From assembly GCA_049303315.1 (NCBI GenBank), contig JBAQMZ010000045.1, positions 1 to 64,000 of the forward strand: DNA of 64,000 nucleotides. Reading direction: 5' to 3'. Each line of letters begins with the position of its first letter. The stretch's first letter is position 1. This document shows positions 8,058 through 16,133 of the stretch, piece by piece. Made by a program: the position numbers and the translations under genes. This stretch comes from Methanoperedens sp049303315. GTDB lineage: Archaea; Halobacteriota; Methanosarcinia; Methanosarcinales; Methanoperedenaceae. The notes beneath the pieces were generated by a model that worked only from the letters and a program-made list of their open reading frames with translations, had not been told where the DNA came from and made no database searches.

Positions 8058-8840
8058 ATGGTAATTACATTACTCTCAGATTTCGGAGATGTCTATCCCG
8101 CCTCCATGAAGGGCGCAATCTATGACATAAACCGGTCAGCCAGTATTGTTGATATCTCCCATTCGGTGCCGGCTCATGACGTACGCACCGGTGCGTTCAT
8201 TTTAATGATAAGTGCAAGGTCTTATCCTTCCGAGACGGTACATATTGCAGTAGTCGACCCCGGAGTCGGAACGCAGAGGCGCGCCCTTGCAATCAGGGCG
8301 GACTCGGATTTTTATGGAATCCATTATTTTATTGGTCCCAATAACGGTCTCCTGATACCGGCTGCAAAAAGTCTTGGTTATTTTAAGGTTTATGAGATTA
8401 CAAACACGAACCTGTTCCGGAAACAGGTTTCCAGTACATTTCACGGCAGGGATATTTTCGCGCCTGTGGGAGCGCATATCTCAAAAGGGCTGGACATAAG
8501 CGTTGTGGGGAAACAGATTTTTGACTATGTTGACCTTGATTTTGGCAAAGGATTGAAAAAGGACGGTTCGCTTCAGGGCAGGATTATATTCATTGACCAG
8601 TTCGGAAATCTTGTCACAAACATATCCTCGGATATGGTTGATTTCCAATTCGGGGATGTACTGGATATCCAGAATGTCCGGGTTTTATTCCATAAATCAT
8701 ATGGATTTTGCAGAAAGGGTGAACCTGTTGCAATGATTGGAAGCCACGGGTTTCTTGAGATTGCGGTAAACTGGGGAAATGCCGCGCAATTTTTTAATAA
8801 AAAACCCGGCGATGAGATTATTGTAAGAAAAATTACTTAA
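8058..8840 (+). CDS. S-adenosyl-L-methionine hydroxide adenosyltransferase (SAM hydrolase, DUF62 family)
   Basis: 260 residues, standard length for the family that splits SAM with water (hydroxide) into adenosine and methionine. Family features visible: the N-terminal LLSDFGD, VDISHSVPAHDVRTGAFIL, the VVDPGVGT strand-loop that binds adenosine, FIGPNNGLL, and TFHGRDIFAPVGAHIS; the C-terminal barrel holds DQFGNLVTNI. It heads a run with queA (26 bases on) and tgt. A TTTTATAG box about 30 bases before the ATG would give a nearly leaderless transcript. Its presence next to queA, which also consumes SAM, is noted separately. Confidence 0.9.
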   Translation: MVITLLSDFGDVYPASMKGAIYDINRSASIVDISHSVPAHDVRTGAFILMISARSYPSETVHIAVVDPGVGTQRRALAIRADSDFYGIHYFIGPNNGLLIPAAKSLGYFKVYEITNTNLFRKQVSSTFHGRDIFAPVGAHISKGLDISVVGKQIFDYVDLDFGKGLKKDGSLQGRIIFIDQFGNLVTNISSDMVDFQFGDVLDIQNVRVLFHKSYGFCRKGEPVAMIGSHGFLEIAVNWGNAAQFFNKKPGDEIIVRKIT

Positions 8841-8865
8841 CCCGGCATGTGAACTAAGCAGGCAG

Positions 8866-9870
8866 ATGAAACTCTCTGATTTCGATTATAATCTCCCGAA
8901 AGAACTGATTGCACAGTCGCCCATAGAACCCAGGGATTCATCGAGATTGATGGTGCTTGGACAGAATATCGAGCACCGCCATTTTTCTGATATTGTTAAT
9001 TTTTTTGAAGAAGGGGATACCCTTGTGCTAAATGATTCCCGCGTCATCCCTGCAAAACTTCAGGGTAAAAAGAGTACAGGCGGGCACGTGGAAGCGCTTC
9101 TGGTCTCAAAGAGCGGCGCAGGATACGAGTGTCTCATACAGGGCAAAAATATCCATGAAGGTACAAAACTCCATTTCGGCGAGCTTGAGGCGACAGTCCT
9201 TGAAGTCAGAAAGAACCCCAACACCAGCAGGTATCTTGTTGATTTTAACAGCAACGGCAACCTGAACGACATTCTCGAAAAAATCGGGGAGGCGCCGCTC
9301 CCGCCGTATATCAAGAAAAAACTCGATGATAAGAACCGATACCAGACCGTCTATTCCAGGGAAAAAGGCTCAATTGCGGCGCCGACTGCAGGTCTTCATT
9401 TCACAGAACATCTGCTGGGCAGGATAAAAGAAAAAGGTGTCAGTATAGCTTATGTCACTCTTCATGTGGGTCTTGGCACGTTCACGCCTGTTAAAGCTGC
9501 AAACATCGAAGACCACAACATGGAACCGGAATATATCTCTGTAAGCGCGGAAAGTGCAGAAATAATCAATGAAACAAAAGGTAAACTCATAGCAGCCGGG
9601 ACTACCACTGTAAAAGCGCTTGAAAGTTCATGTGTTGACGGAAAAATCGCTGCATACGATGGATTGAGCAGGCTTTTCATCTACCCGCCTTACGAATTCA
9701 AATCGAATATCGATGCTATAATCACAAACTTCCACCTCCCCAAATCCACTCTCTTGATGCTGGTAAGCGCATTTGCAGGCAGGGAGCGGTTAATTGAAGC
9801 TTATAATGAGGCTATATCACAATCATACAGGTTTTACAGTTTCGGCGATGCTATGCTGGTATTCAGGTAA
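8866..9870 (+). CDS. queA: S-adenosylmethionine:tRNA ribosyltransferase-isomerase (QueA)
   Basis: 334 residues, the usual size of bacterial QueA. Typical stretches are all present: the N-terminal DFDYNLPKELIAQ-P-EPRDSSRLMV, LVLNDSRVIPAKLQGKK, GEAPLPPYIKKK, the signature AAPTAGLHFT, and HVGLGTFTPV. QueA moves the ribosyl group of SAM onto preQ1 in tRNA, giving epoxyqueuosine and releasing adenine and methionine. The enzyme belongs to bacterial queuosine synthesis; archaea normally make archaeosine instead and do not need it. Tgt follows after only 5 bases, so the pair is translated together. Codon use looks like the neighbours, so any transfer is not recent. Confidence 0.93.
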   Translation: MKLSDFDYNLPKELIAQSPIEPRDSSRLMVLGQNIEHRHFSDIVNFFEEGDTLVLNDSRVIPAKLQGKKSTGGHVEALLVSKSGAGYECLIQGKNIHEGTKLHFGELEATVLEVRKNPNTSRYLVDFNSNGNLNDILEKIGEAPLPPYIKKKLDDKNRYQTVYSREKGSIAAPTAGLHFTEHLLGRIKEKGVSIAYVTLHVGLGTFTPVKAANIEDHNMEPEYISVSAESAEIINETKGKLIAAGTTTVKALESSCVDGKIAAYDGLSRLFIYPPYEFKSNIDAIITNFHLPKSTLLMLVSAFAGRERLIEAYNEAISQSYRFYSFGDAMLVFR

Positions 9871-9875
9871 AAGAA

Positions 9876-10991
9876 ATGTACGAGCTAATCCACACAGATA
9901 AAAACACGGGCGCAAGGGCTGGAAAACTCTGGACTAATCACGGCGTCATAGATACGCCAGCCTTCATGCCTGTAGCCACAAAAGCCACGGTGAAGACGCT
10001 CACCCCCGAAGAGCTATACGATATGGGAACGCAGGCGCTCATCAGCAATGCATTCCATCTCTTACTTGCGCCGGGTATGGAGGTTATCCGAAGAGCCGGG
10101 GGGTTGCATAAATTCATGAACTGGAAACGCGCTATTTTCACGGACAGCGGGGGTTTCCAGATGATACGCAAGGATTTCCCGTTCAAGATAACAGACGAAG
10201 GAATCACTTATAAAAACCTGCGTGACGGAAAAAAATACTCCTATACTCCTGAGATATGCCTCCGGAACCAGAAAATATTGGGAAGCGATGTTGCCATGAT
10301 TCTTGATGACTGTCCCGCTTATGGAAGCGAGTACAGCGTTGTAGAGGCTTCCATGGAACGGACGATAAAGTGGGCTGCGGCAGCCAGAGACGTGGAAGAA
10401 AACGAAGGCCAGCTTTTTTTTGCGATATTGCAGGGAGGAACGTTTGCGGAACTTCGAAAAAAATGCGCAGAGGAACTGATTGGGATGGAATTTGACGGGT
10501 ACGGGATAGGCGGGCTTTCAATCGGCGAGCCCAAGGAAATAATGAATGATGTATTGAAATATAGTGTCCCGCTGGTTCCCGAGGATAAGCCGCGCTACCT
10601 GATGGGCGTAGGTTCGCCTGTTGAAATTATTAATGCAATCGAGTCGGGCATTGATGTTTTTGACAGCGCTTTCCCGACAAGGAATGCAAGGCACCAGACC
10701 CTGATGACCTCGGAGGGGAATATCGATATCGCGCGCAATAAATTCGCCCTGGATTTTGCGCCGGTCGATGAGAATTGCGGATGCTACACCTGTAAAAATT
10801 ATACGAGGGCATATCTGCACCATCTTTTTAAGGAATCTGAACTTCTTGCGCTGCGGCTTGCGTCCATTCATAATTTGCACTTTATCCAGTCAATAGTAAA
10901 GGGCGCAAGGGAAGCGATACTTGAGGACAGGTTTGCCGCATACAGGAAAAGTGTAATAGCGGCTTATTCCCCCAACTCCCAAAAACTATAA
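9876..10991 (+). CDS. tgt: Bacterial-type tRNA-guanine transglycosylase (Tgt)
   Basis: 371 residues. It matches bacterial Tgt along its whole length and lacks the C-terminal domains, including PUA, that archaeal TGT needs to reach G15. Key residues: D90 in FTDSGGFQ, DDCP at 144-147 in the base pocket, GGLSIG, the likely nucleophile D263 in GIDVFD, and the zinc site C301, C303, C306 (CGCYTC) with H332. Bacterial Tgt swaps G34 for preQ1 in tRNAs with GUN anticodons. Together with QueA upstream it predicts queuosine at position 34 in an archaeon. The Tyr/Asp/Asn/His substrate set would include the tRNA-Asn(GTT) at 36722. Confidence 0.93.
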   Translation: MYELIHTDKNTGARAGKLWTNHGVIDTPAFMPVATKATVKTLTPEELYDMGTQALISNAFHLLLAPGMEVIRRAGGLHKFMNWKRAIFTDSGGFQMIRKDFPFKITDEGITYKNLRDGKKYSYTPEICLRNQKILGSDVAMILDDCPAYGSEYSVVEASMERTIKWAAAARDVEENEGQLFFAILQGGTFAELRKKCAEELIGMEFDGYGIGGLSIGEPKEIMNDVLKYSVPLVPEDKPRYLMGVGSPVEIINAIESGIDVFDSAFPTRNARHQTLMTSEGNIDIARNKFALDFAPVDENCGCYTCKNYTRAYLHHLFKESELLALRLASIHNLHFIQSIVKGAREAILEDRFAAYRKSVIAAYSPNSQKL

Positions 10992-11016
10992 TTAATCATG
11001 CTGCGTGGTCAGTATA

Positions 11017-11994
11017 ATGGACTTACAGAGAATTGCTAAGGAAATCCGTGAATTTGAAGGCGTGACACGGAAAAAACCGATTGCAGACCTTATAAATATT
11101 TTCGAGAGCGTGCGTTCCGAATATTCAAATTCCATAGTGGATTTCGGTGATGACGCCGCTGTCATCGATATTGGCGGGGAGGATTACATACTGTTTGCCG
11201 CCGACGGCATCTGGGGTCGTCTTGTGAACGCAAGCCCGTGGTGGGCTGGATACACGTCGGTACTCGTCAATGTCAATGATATAGCTGCAATGGGCGGACG
11301 ACCGGTGGCAATGGTCAACGTCCTTTCATCTGACAATAAACATGCATGCAAGGAGCTTCTTCGCGGAATAAGGGACGGCATAGCCAAGTTCGGCGTTCCC
11401 ATGGTGGGAGGGCATCTGCATCCCGATACCCCATATACCTCGCTCTCGGTTGCAATTATTGGCACCGTGAAAAGGGGCTGCGAAATAAGAAGCGGCACAG
11501 CCGGAGCGGGTGATTCCATAATCGCGGCTTATGACATGGACGGGAAAGCCGGCCCGAATTCGCCGTATAGTTTCGATTCCACGACCATGAAAGAGCCGGA
11601 AGCGGTGCGCGGAAAGTACAGGGTGATGCAGGAACTTGGCGAGAGAAAACTGGTTACTGCCGGAAAAGACATCAGCAATCCCGGATTAATCGGGACGCTC
11701 GGTATGCTGCTTGAAACAAGCGGAAAGGGGGCGCGCGTTGACCTGTCAAAAATACCTGTACCGCAGGATATTGAATTTGTACAGTGGTTGAAGATTCATC
11801 CCGCCACCGGTTTCATAGTTACGTCTTTACCTGAAAATGAATCCGAAGTAATCCGGCTTTTTGAAAATGCAGGATACACGGCAGCAAATATTGGCGTTAT
11901 TGAAGATACATCAAGACTTGACATTTGCGACAATGATGAGTGCGTGACGGTATTTGATTTCAAGAAAGACGTGGTGACGGGGATTACGCAGTGA
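11017..11994 (+). CDS. Methanogenesis marker protein 2 (AIR-synthase-like)
   Basis: 325 residues from the ATG at 11017; a GTG at 11005 is the alternative. It has the PurM/ThiL/SelD-like ATP-binding fold: SIVDFGDDAAVID near the start, WAGYTSVLVNVNDIAAMGGRP, and PMVGGHLHPDTPY. The N-terminal segment IREFEGVTRKKPIADL is characteristic of the marker-2 family, found almost only in methanogens and methane-oxidising relatives. Its reaction is unknown; the fold suggests ATP-dependent phosphorylation or amidine formation on a cofactor. It follows tgt by about 25 bases and may share its transcript. Confidence 0.88.
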   Translation: MDLQRIAKEIREFEGVTRKKPIADLINIFESVRSEYSNSIVDFGDDAAVIDIGGEDYILFAADGIWGRLVNASPWWAGYTSVLVNVNDIAAMGGRPVAMVNVLSSDNKHACKELLRGIRDGIAKFGVPMVGGHLHPDTPYTSLSVAIIGTVKRGCEIRSGTAGAGDSIIAAYDMDGKAGPNSPYSFDSTTMKEPEAVRGKYRVMQELGERKLVTAGKDISNPGLIGTLGMLLETSGKGARVDLSKIPVPQDIEFVQWLKIHPATGFIVTSLPENESEVIRLFENAGYTAANIGVIEDTSRLDICDNDECVTVFDFKKDVVTGITQ

Positions 11995-12006
11995 TTAATG
12001 ACTTAT

Positions 12007-12043
12007 ATTAACCGCAGATGAACGCGGATAAACGCAGATACCA
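12007..12043. repeat. Dispersed CGCAGATGAACGCGGATAAA repeat, left copy
   Basis: ACCGCAGATGAACGCGGAT followed by AAACGCAGATACC. A close inverted partner lies at 13946-13973 on the other side of the TPR gene, so the gene sits between inverted copies. Same general class as other intergenic repeats in the window. Confidence 0.65.
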
Positions 12044-12065
12044 GAGACCAAGTTTCTTCTTAAAA

Positions 12066-12074
12066 AATTATATA
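12066..12074 (+). promoter_or_regulatory. TATA box of the TPR gene
   Basis: TTATATATC lies 26-34 bases before the ATG at 12100, the distance expected between an archaeal TATA box and the start point, so the mRNA is probably leaderless or nearly so. No ribosome site is visible before the ATG, in agreement. Confidence 0.55.
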
Positions 12075-12099
12075 TCTTCATACCCCCTCATCATTACCA

Positions 12100-13917
12100 A
12101 TGGATTCAATCGAAGCCCTTGCTAAGGTTTATGACTCCCTCTCCTGCGGCGCATCAGCACTCGATTTCTCTATCTCTGATATTACAGGAGAATGCGCCGC
12201 GCAGGTGCAGAAGATTATAAGGCTTAGGAAATCAGGCGCCGTGAATGAAGATGTGTTAAACAGGGCTCTATCATGCCTGAATGATGGAAATGGTCTGATT
12301 TATCTCGGTCTGATAAGTGCAGGTCTCGGTCACTGGAATTGTTCCATAAAAGCCTATGAAAAGGCTCTATTAATTTTTGAGAAACTTGGGGACGTACAAG
12401 GCCCTTCACAGACCTACAACAACCTCGGCTTGGTGTATGCAGACATGGGCGAGTGGAGCAAAGCCATTGAGTTCTATCAAAAAAGTCTTGAAACTAAAGA
12501 GAAACTTGGGGACGTGCAAGGCGCTGCACAGACTTACAACAACCTCGGTCTGGTGTATGCAGACATGGGCGAGTGGAGCAAAGCCATTGAGTTCTATCAA
12601 AAAAGTCTTGAAACTTTTGAGAACCTTGGGGACGTCCACGGCGCTGCACAGACATACACCATCCTCGGCTCTGTATACGCAGATATGGGCGAGTGGGATA
12701 AAGCCATTGAATACTATCAAAAAAGTCTTGAAATATCTGAGAAATTTGGGGACGTGCATGTTAAAGGCATAACACTCACTAAATTAGGCAAACTTCACCT
12801 TGATAAAAAACCTCCAGATATTGAGGTAGCGCTTGGATACCTCGAAGAGGGTATAAAACTTATAAACAAAGAAGCACGGCCGCACTATCCCAATGCGCTT
12901 AACTGGCTTGCCCTGTGTTGCCATAGACTTGGAAGCATGAAAAAATCCCAGGCGAAAGGGGAGAAAGACCATAAAAAACGTGAGGAGCTTGTCAATACCG
13001 CAGCGTCATTCTTTTCAGTTGCCTCTGAGCATTATAGCGAAGCAGCAGGTCTGCCGAGGGTTAATATCCCTTCCCTGTGGATGTACGCACATCTTGATAA
13101 AGGACTTTCGTACTCTGTAAAGAACATCACGGAGCGGGATGAATCAAAAGCGCTCAAACTGCTTGATAGTGCGAAAGATGAGTTCAAACAGGCTTTGAAA
13201 TTCGCGGATGAAACAAACAGGTTGAGGCTTCAGGGTATTATCTATGAGCATGAGGCGAAGCTTTACATCAGGCGAGCTACTGCTGAGAAATCAATAAAAA
13301 GTCAGAACAAAATGCTCGACAAAGCAGTAGAGGCGCTGCAGAATGCAGTCGGATATTTTGAGAAACTGGGAGATGAGAAACAGTGCGATATCAAGACATG
13401 CGATGGATGCAGGCATCTGTTCAAAGGACTTCGGTCGTTTCGGATGGGTATTAAAGATAACAGCAAAAAGCTGATTGGTGAAGCGGTTTCTGAAATTCAT
13501 GAGGCAAGGCTTTGTTATGATGGTGCACTGAATGAACTCGGAAAAGATACTGTGGATATACTGAATAAATCATTCGATTATGTTGATAAGCTAATAGAAA
13601 GTGAAGATAAAGAACTCACAACCAAAGTAACAAGAGAGTTTATAAAGATAATAGACGAGATATCCTCTACCGGATTGCAGAAGATAGTCAAAATGTACAC
13701 TTTTGATGAGAGTATGAATGTAAAGGGTAATCTTCCTGAGAAAAGTGAATCTCCGCTCGATAAACTTGGTAATCCGGCATCTATAGCTGCATACTTTGGG
13801 TGGTTAAGTGGAGTAGTACTACTGATTTATGGTTACGCTCTATCCAATGCAATTTCAGCAGGAATCGGTATCATTCTTTTCCTAATCCTTGTGGCATTGA
13901 AGTTAAAGAAAAAATGA
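12100..13917 (+). CDS. Tetratricopeptide-repeat protein with a C-terminal membrane anchor
   Basis: 605 residues. Residues about 65-225 hold four or five TPR units of 40 residues with the NLGLVYADMGEWSKAIEFYQKSLE pattern; three neighbouring units are nearly identical also at the DNA level (period 120 bases, about 12400-12760), a sign of recent duplication. The middle (about 230-520) is helical with further TPR-like pairs, including a CDIKTCDGCRHLFKG segment with three Cys. The end has two hydrophobic stretches (about 557-575 and 580-600) and a KLKKK tail, so the TPR part probably faces the cytoplasm. It is likely a scaffold or signalling protein; no partner domain reveals the process. Confidence 0.8.
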   Translation: MDSIEALAKVYDSLSCGASALDFSISDITGECAAQVQKIIRLRKSGAVNEDVLNRALSCLNDGNGLIYLGLISAGLGHWNCSIKAYEKALLIFEKLGDVQGPSQTYNNLGLVYADMGEWSKAIEFYQKSLETKEKLGDVQGAAQTYNNLGLVYADMGEWSKAIEFYQKSLETFENLGDVHGAAQTYTILGSVYADMGEWDKAIEYYQKSLEISEKFGDVHVKGITLTKLGKLHLDKKPPDIEVALGYLEEGIKLINKEARPHYPNALNWLALCCHRLGSMKKSQAKGEKDHKKREELVNTAASFFSVASEHYSEAAGLPRVNIPSLWMYAHLDKGLSYSVKNITERDESKALKLLDSAKDEFKQALKFADETNRLRLQGIIYEHEAKLYIRRATAEKSIKSQNKMLDKAVEALQNAVGYFEKLGDEKQCDIKTCDGCRHLFKGLRSFRMGIKDNSKKLIGEAVSEIHEARLCYDGALNELGKDTVDILNKSFDYVDKLIESEDKELTTKVTREFIKIIDEISSTGLQKIVKMYTFDESMNVKGNLPEKSESPLDKLGNPASIAAYFGWLSGVVLLIYGYALSNAISAGIGIILFLILVALKLKKK

Positions 13918-13945
13918 TGCCAAGTGCAAAATACCCGATAAACAA

Positions 13946-13973
13946 ATCCGCGTTCATCTGTGTTTATCTGCGG
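13946..13973. repeat. Dispersed CGCAGATGAACGCGGATAAA repeat, right copy (inverted)
   Basis: CCGCGTTCATCTGTGTTTAT followed by CTGCGGTT, the reverse complement of the copy at 12007 with a few changes. It lies between the TPR gene stop and the SRP RNA gene. Confidence 0.65.
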
Positions 13974-13990
13974 TTCCTTTTAAAAATAAG

Positions 13991-14305
13991 TAGCGGGCAT
14001 GCCTCGGGTCGTAGTCCCTTCCGCTGTCCGGTTGACCGCAGGCTCGCCTCCGCCCCGCGCCCCCATGAGCGTTAGTTGTTCACGGCTGGTTTGCTCCCTT
14101 CCGGGCCTAGACCTTTGTCCGCAATTAAGATACAAAAACCTTCCGTCAGGAAAGCCCTTGCACCGACACTAGCCCCACAGGACGGGGTTTCACAGTAGAA
14201 CCTGCGGGCCGGGCAACAGTCAAAACTTCTTCCTCTGGCTTCGCCCCCCGCTATCGACGGTTTCGGGTTACAGGTAACGCCGAATTACCCGGGCTAGCCC
14301 GCCGC
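13991..14305 (-). ncRNA. ffs: Signal recognition particle RNA (archaeal 7S RNA)
   Basis: On the minus strand the 5' part reads GCTAGCCCGGGTAATTCGGCG..CCTGTAACCCGAAACCGTCGAT, the conserved archaeal Alu-domain start with loops L3/L4 and the GTAACC U-turn. The S domain has the universal GGCCCGGAAGGGAGCA tetraloop/helix-8 motif near 14108-14123. The ends GCGGGCTAGCCCGGGT and ACCCGAGGCATGCCCGC pair as helix 1. Total about 312 nt, the usual archaeal size. It scaffolds SRP19 and SRP54 for cotranslational targeting. The ends are placed from helix 1 pairing, accurate to a few bases. Confidence 0.93.
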
Positions 14306-14364
14306 TGTGATATTGTTGTTTGCATGCAATAAAGTTATCTCAACTGAGGTTATAGAGTAAGATT

Positions 14365-14601
14365 ATGGAAGAACTGATCGGTTTTGTTGCAAGTAACCAA
14401 AAAGCAAGCAAGATTCTTGCTGTACTGGATTCAAAGGGGCCCTTGGACAGCGCCACCATAGCTAAAACAGCCCGGATGGTGGGGGCGGATAAGAGTATTG
14501 AAGAACTGGTCGGGAAAAAGCTTTTAGCACTTTCAGGCGGGAAATACGCCCTGACAGAACTGGGGAAGCAGGTCAGTCATAAGCTGCGGGGCGTGCGATG
14601 A
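14365..14601 (+). CDS. Small winged-helix-like DNA-binding protein
   Basis: 78 residues: ASKILAVLDSKGPLDSATIAKTARM gives helices 1-3 of a winged helix, ALSGGKYALTELGKQVSHKL gives the wing and last helix (the GxYxLTxxG pattern seen in MarR/ArsR-like folds). No ligand or metal motif. It is divergent from the SRP RNA gene. Probably a transcription factor; the target is unknown. Confidence 0.7.
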   Translation: MEELIGFVASNQKASKILAVLDSKGPLDSATIAKTARMVGADKSIEELVGKKLLALSGGKYALTELGKQVSHKLRGVR

Positions 14602-14735
14602 GCCATGCGGGATTAATCTGCCCTTTGTAATTTAAAATTGTTACGATAGAGGAATCATACAAGTCCTGATTGTGTATAAATACAAAAAAGTATATCAGGA
14701 TGATATAGATATATTCCATAGAAAAGGTGATTCCT

Positions 14736-14997
14736 GTGCTTATAGATTATATAAACAAGGCATTGAGTAAAGCGTTATACGATAAGCTTGAGGATGATAC
14801 TTTTTTTGGGAAGATACCAGATTGTCCCGGTGTTGTTGCTTTTGGGAAAACGCTTTTTGAGTGCCAGAACGCTTAAGTCTGCGCTTGAAGGCTGGCTGAT
14901 GGTCAAGATAAGACACGGAGACGTTCTGCCTGTGATAGACGGTCTTGATATCAATCAAGGAATTCCCTCAGGCAATGAGGCTACTGCTCATGCCTAG
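14736..14997 (+). pseudogene. hicB: HicB antitoxin, frameshifted
   Basis: From a GTG at 14736 (GGTGA site upstream) the frame reads LIDYINKALSKALYDKLED and then GKIPDCPGVVAFGKTLFECQ, the HicB RNase-H-like pattern (YE..D.....IPD.PGV.A.GKTL.EC). It hits a TAA about 14875. In the +1 frame the family pattern goes on: TLKSALEGWLMVKIRHGD then LPVIDGLDIN, to a TAG at 14995-14997. Dropping one base near AGAACGCTT restores a single HicB of about 86 residues. Either a real one-base insertion has broken the antitoxin, a sequencing error did, or +1 frameshifting is used. The stop overlaps the hicA start, as in intact pairs. Confidence 0.8.
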
Positions 14998-15220
14998 ATG
15001 GACGCCGTGCAAACGTCGAACTTTTATTAAAAAACTGGTGAAACTGGGGTTCAGTAAACCGGAAACTGGTGGGCGTCATTTTTACATGCGATACGGTGAC
15101 AATGTTTTAACCATACCTAATAATGAGGAATATTCTGTTCCACAGCTTAAGATGATGATTCGGGAATTGGAAAACATAATTGGACGAACCATATTATTAG
15201 AAGAGTGGGGAGAACTTTAA
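14990..15220 (+). CDS. hicA: HicA toxin (mRNA interferase)
   Basis: 76 residues from the ATG at 14990, which overlaps the hicB stop. It has the compact dsRNA-binding fold of HicA: FIKKLVKLGFSKPETGGRHFYMRYG, with the catalytic His in GGRHF, then VLTIPNNEEYSVPQLKMMIREL. HicA cleaves mRNA without translation and is held by HicB. The intact toxin beside a broken antitoxin is unexpected and argues for a sequencing error, a frameshifting mechanism or an inactive toxin. An upstream in-frame ATG at 14945 lies inside hicB and is less likely. Confidence 0.85.
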   Translation: MPRWTPCKRRTFIKKLVKLGFSKPETGGRHFYMRYGDNVLTIPNNEEYSVPQLKMMIRELENIIGRTILLEEWGEL

Positions 15221-15232
15221 GTCACCGAAATC

Positions 15233-15271
15233 TTTATAGGCTAACAAAACCTACAAGTTAGGTATACCTAA
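15233..15271 (+). promoter_or_regulatory. Promoter with DtxR/MntR-type operator before the iron operon
   Basis: A TTTATAG TATA box (15233-15239) is followed, 18 bases on, by the perfect 14-base palindrome TTAGGTATACCTAA (15258-15271), which matches the half sites of DtxR/IdeR boxes (TTAGG..CCTAA). The palindrome overlaps the expected transcription start, so a bound repressor would block initiation. The operon itself encodes a DtxR-family protein at 16134, giving a likely autoregulated iron switch. A ribosome site AAAGGAT precedes the ATG at 15293. Confidence 0.8.
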
Positions 15272-15292
15272 TTAATAGAAAAAGGATACCTT

Positions 15293-16132
15293 ATGTTAGC
15301 AAGCTTTTTAATAACGTTCAGGGAAGCGCTTGAAGCAGCCCTGATAATCGGAATAATCGCGGCTTATGTCGCAAAGATAGGCAGAAAAGACCTCACTCGT
15401 TACATTTACGCCGGGATAATCGGCGCGGTTATCGCAAGTATTGGAGTCGCCTTCGTATTCAAATTAGTATATGGAGAACTTCAGGGCACGGCAGAACAAT
15501 TGTTTGAAGGCGGCGCGGCTTTGACTGCTGCTGTAGTCCTCACCTACATGATATTCTGGATGGCGCAGAACTCAAAACAGATAAAAGGAGAAGTCCAGGA
15601 AAAGATAGACCTCTCCATATCGAAAGGCCAGACAATGGGAATTACAGCCCTCTCCTTTATCGCCGTATTCAGGGAAGGGGTCGAGACTGTCCTGTTTCTT
15701 GGCACGCTTGCCATCCAGTCCCCATTTGATACCATTCTTGGTTTTGCTGCCGGGCTTCTGGTTGTGGTCGTTATGTCGTTTGTCATGTTCAAAGGAATGC
15801 ACAGCCTTGACGTAACCAAATTTTTCAAATATACAAGCGTATTGCTGATATTGTTTTCAGCCGGGCTGATAGCTACCGCCGTGGGCGGATTTAACGAAGC
15901 CGGAATCATACCCCCGGTGGTAGAGCATATGTGGGACTTGAACCCACCCCTGAATCCTGACGGTTCTTATCCCCTTCTTCATGAGAATGGTCTTATCGGG
16001 GGCGGCCTGAGTTCGCTTATTGGCTACCACGCAGCCCCTTCACTGACAATGGTACTTTCGTATATCGGCTACTGGATAATTATCGGAGTGTTTGTTTACA
16101 GGTCTTTCAAAGTACCGGAAAAGGTGAGATGA
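15293..16132 (+). CDS. FTR1/EfeU-family iron permease
   Basis: 279 residues with seven hydrophobic segments. The two iron-coordinating motifs of the family are present: REALE in the first helix (FLITFREALEAALIIG) and REGVE in the fourth (FIAVFREGVETVLFLG). FTR1 proteins import iron across the membrane. The N-terminus begins directly with the first helix, and no EfeO or EfeB partner is seen. It is first in an operon with a DtxR regulator (2 bases on) and feoB, behind a metal-box palindrome, so it is probably induced by iron starvation. Confidence 0.9.
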   Translation: MLASFLITFREALEAALIIGIIAAYVAKIGRKDLTRYIYAGIIGAVIASIGVAFVFKLVYGELQGTAEQLFEGGAALTAAVVLTYMIFWMAQNSKQIKGEVQEKIDLSISKGQTMGITALSFIAVFREGVETVLFLGTLAIQSPFDTILGFAAGLLVVVVMSFVMFKGMHSLDVTKFFKYTSVLLILFSAGLIATAVGGFNEAGIIPPVVEHMWDLNPPLNPDGSYPLLHENGLIGGGLSSLIGYHAAPSLTMVLSYIGYWIIIGVFVYRSFKVPEKVR

Positions 16133-16133
16133 C

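Noticed and set aside
12377..12772. 120-base direct repeats that look like a CRISPR or minisatellite
   Set aside because: They are in frame with the TPR gene and encode its 40-residue units; there are no spacers of constant size and no cas genes.
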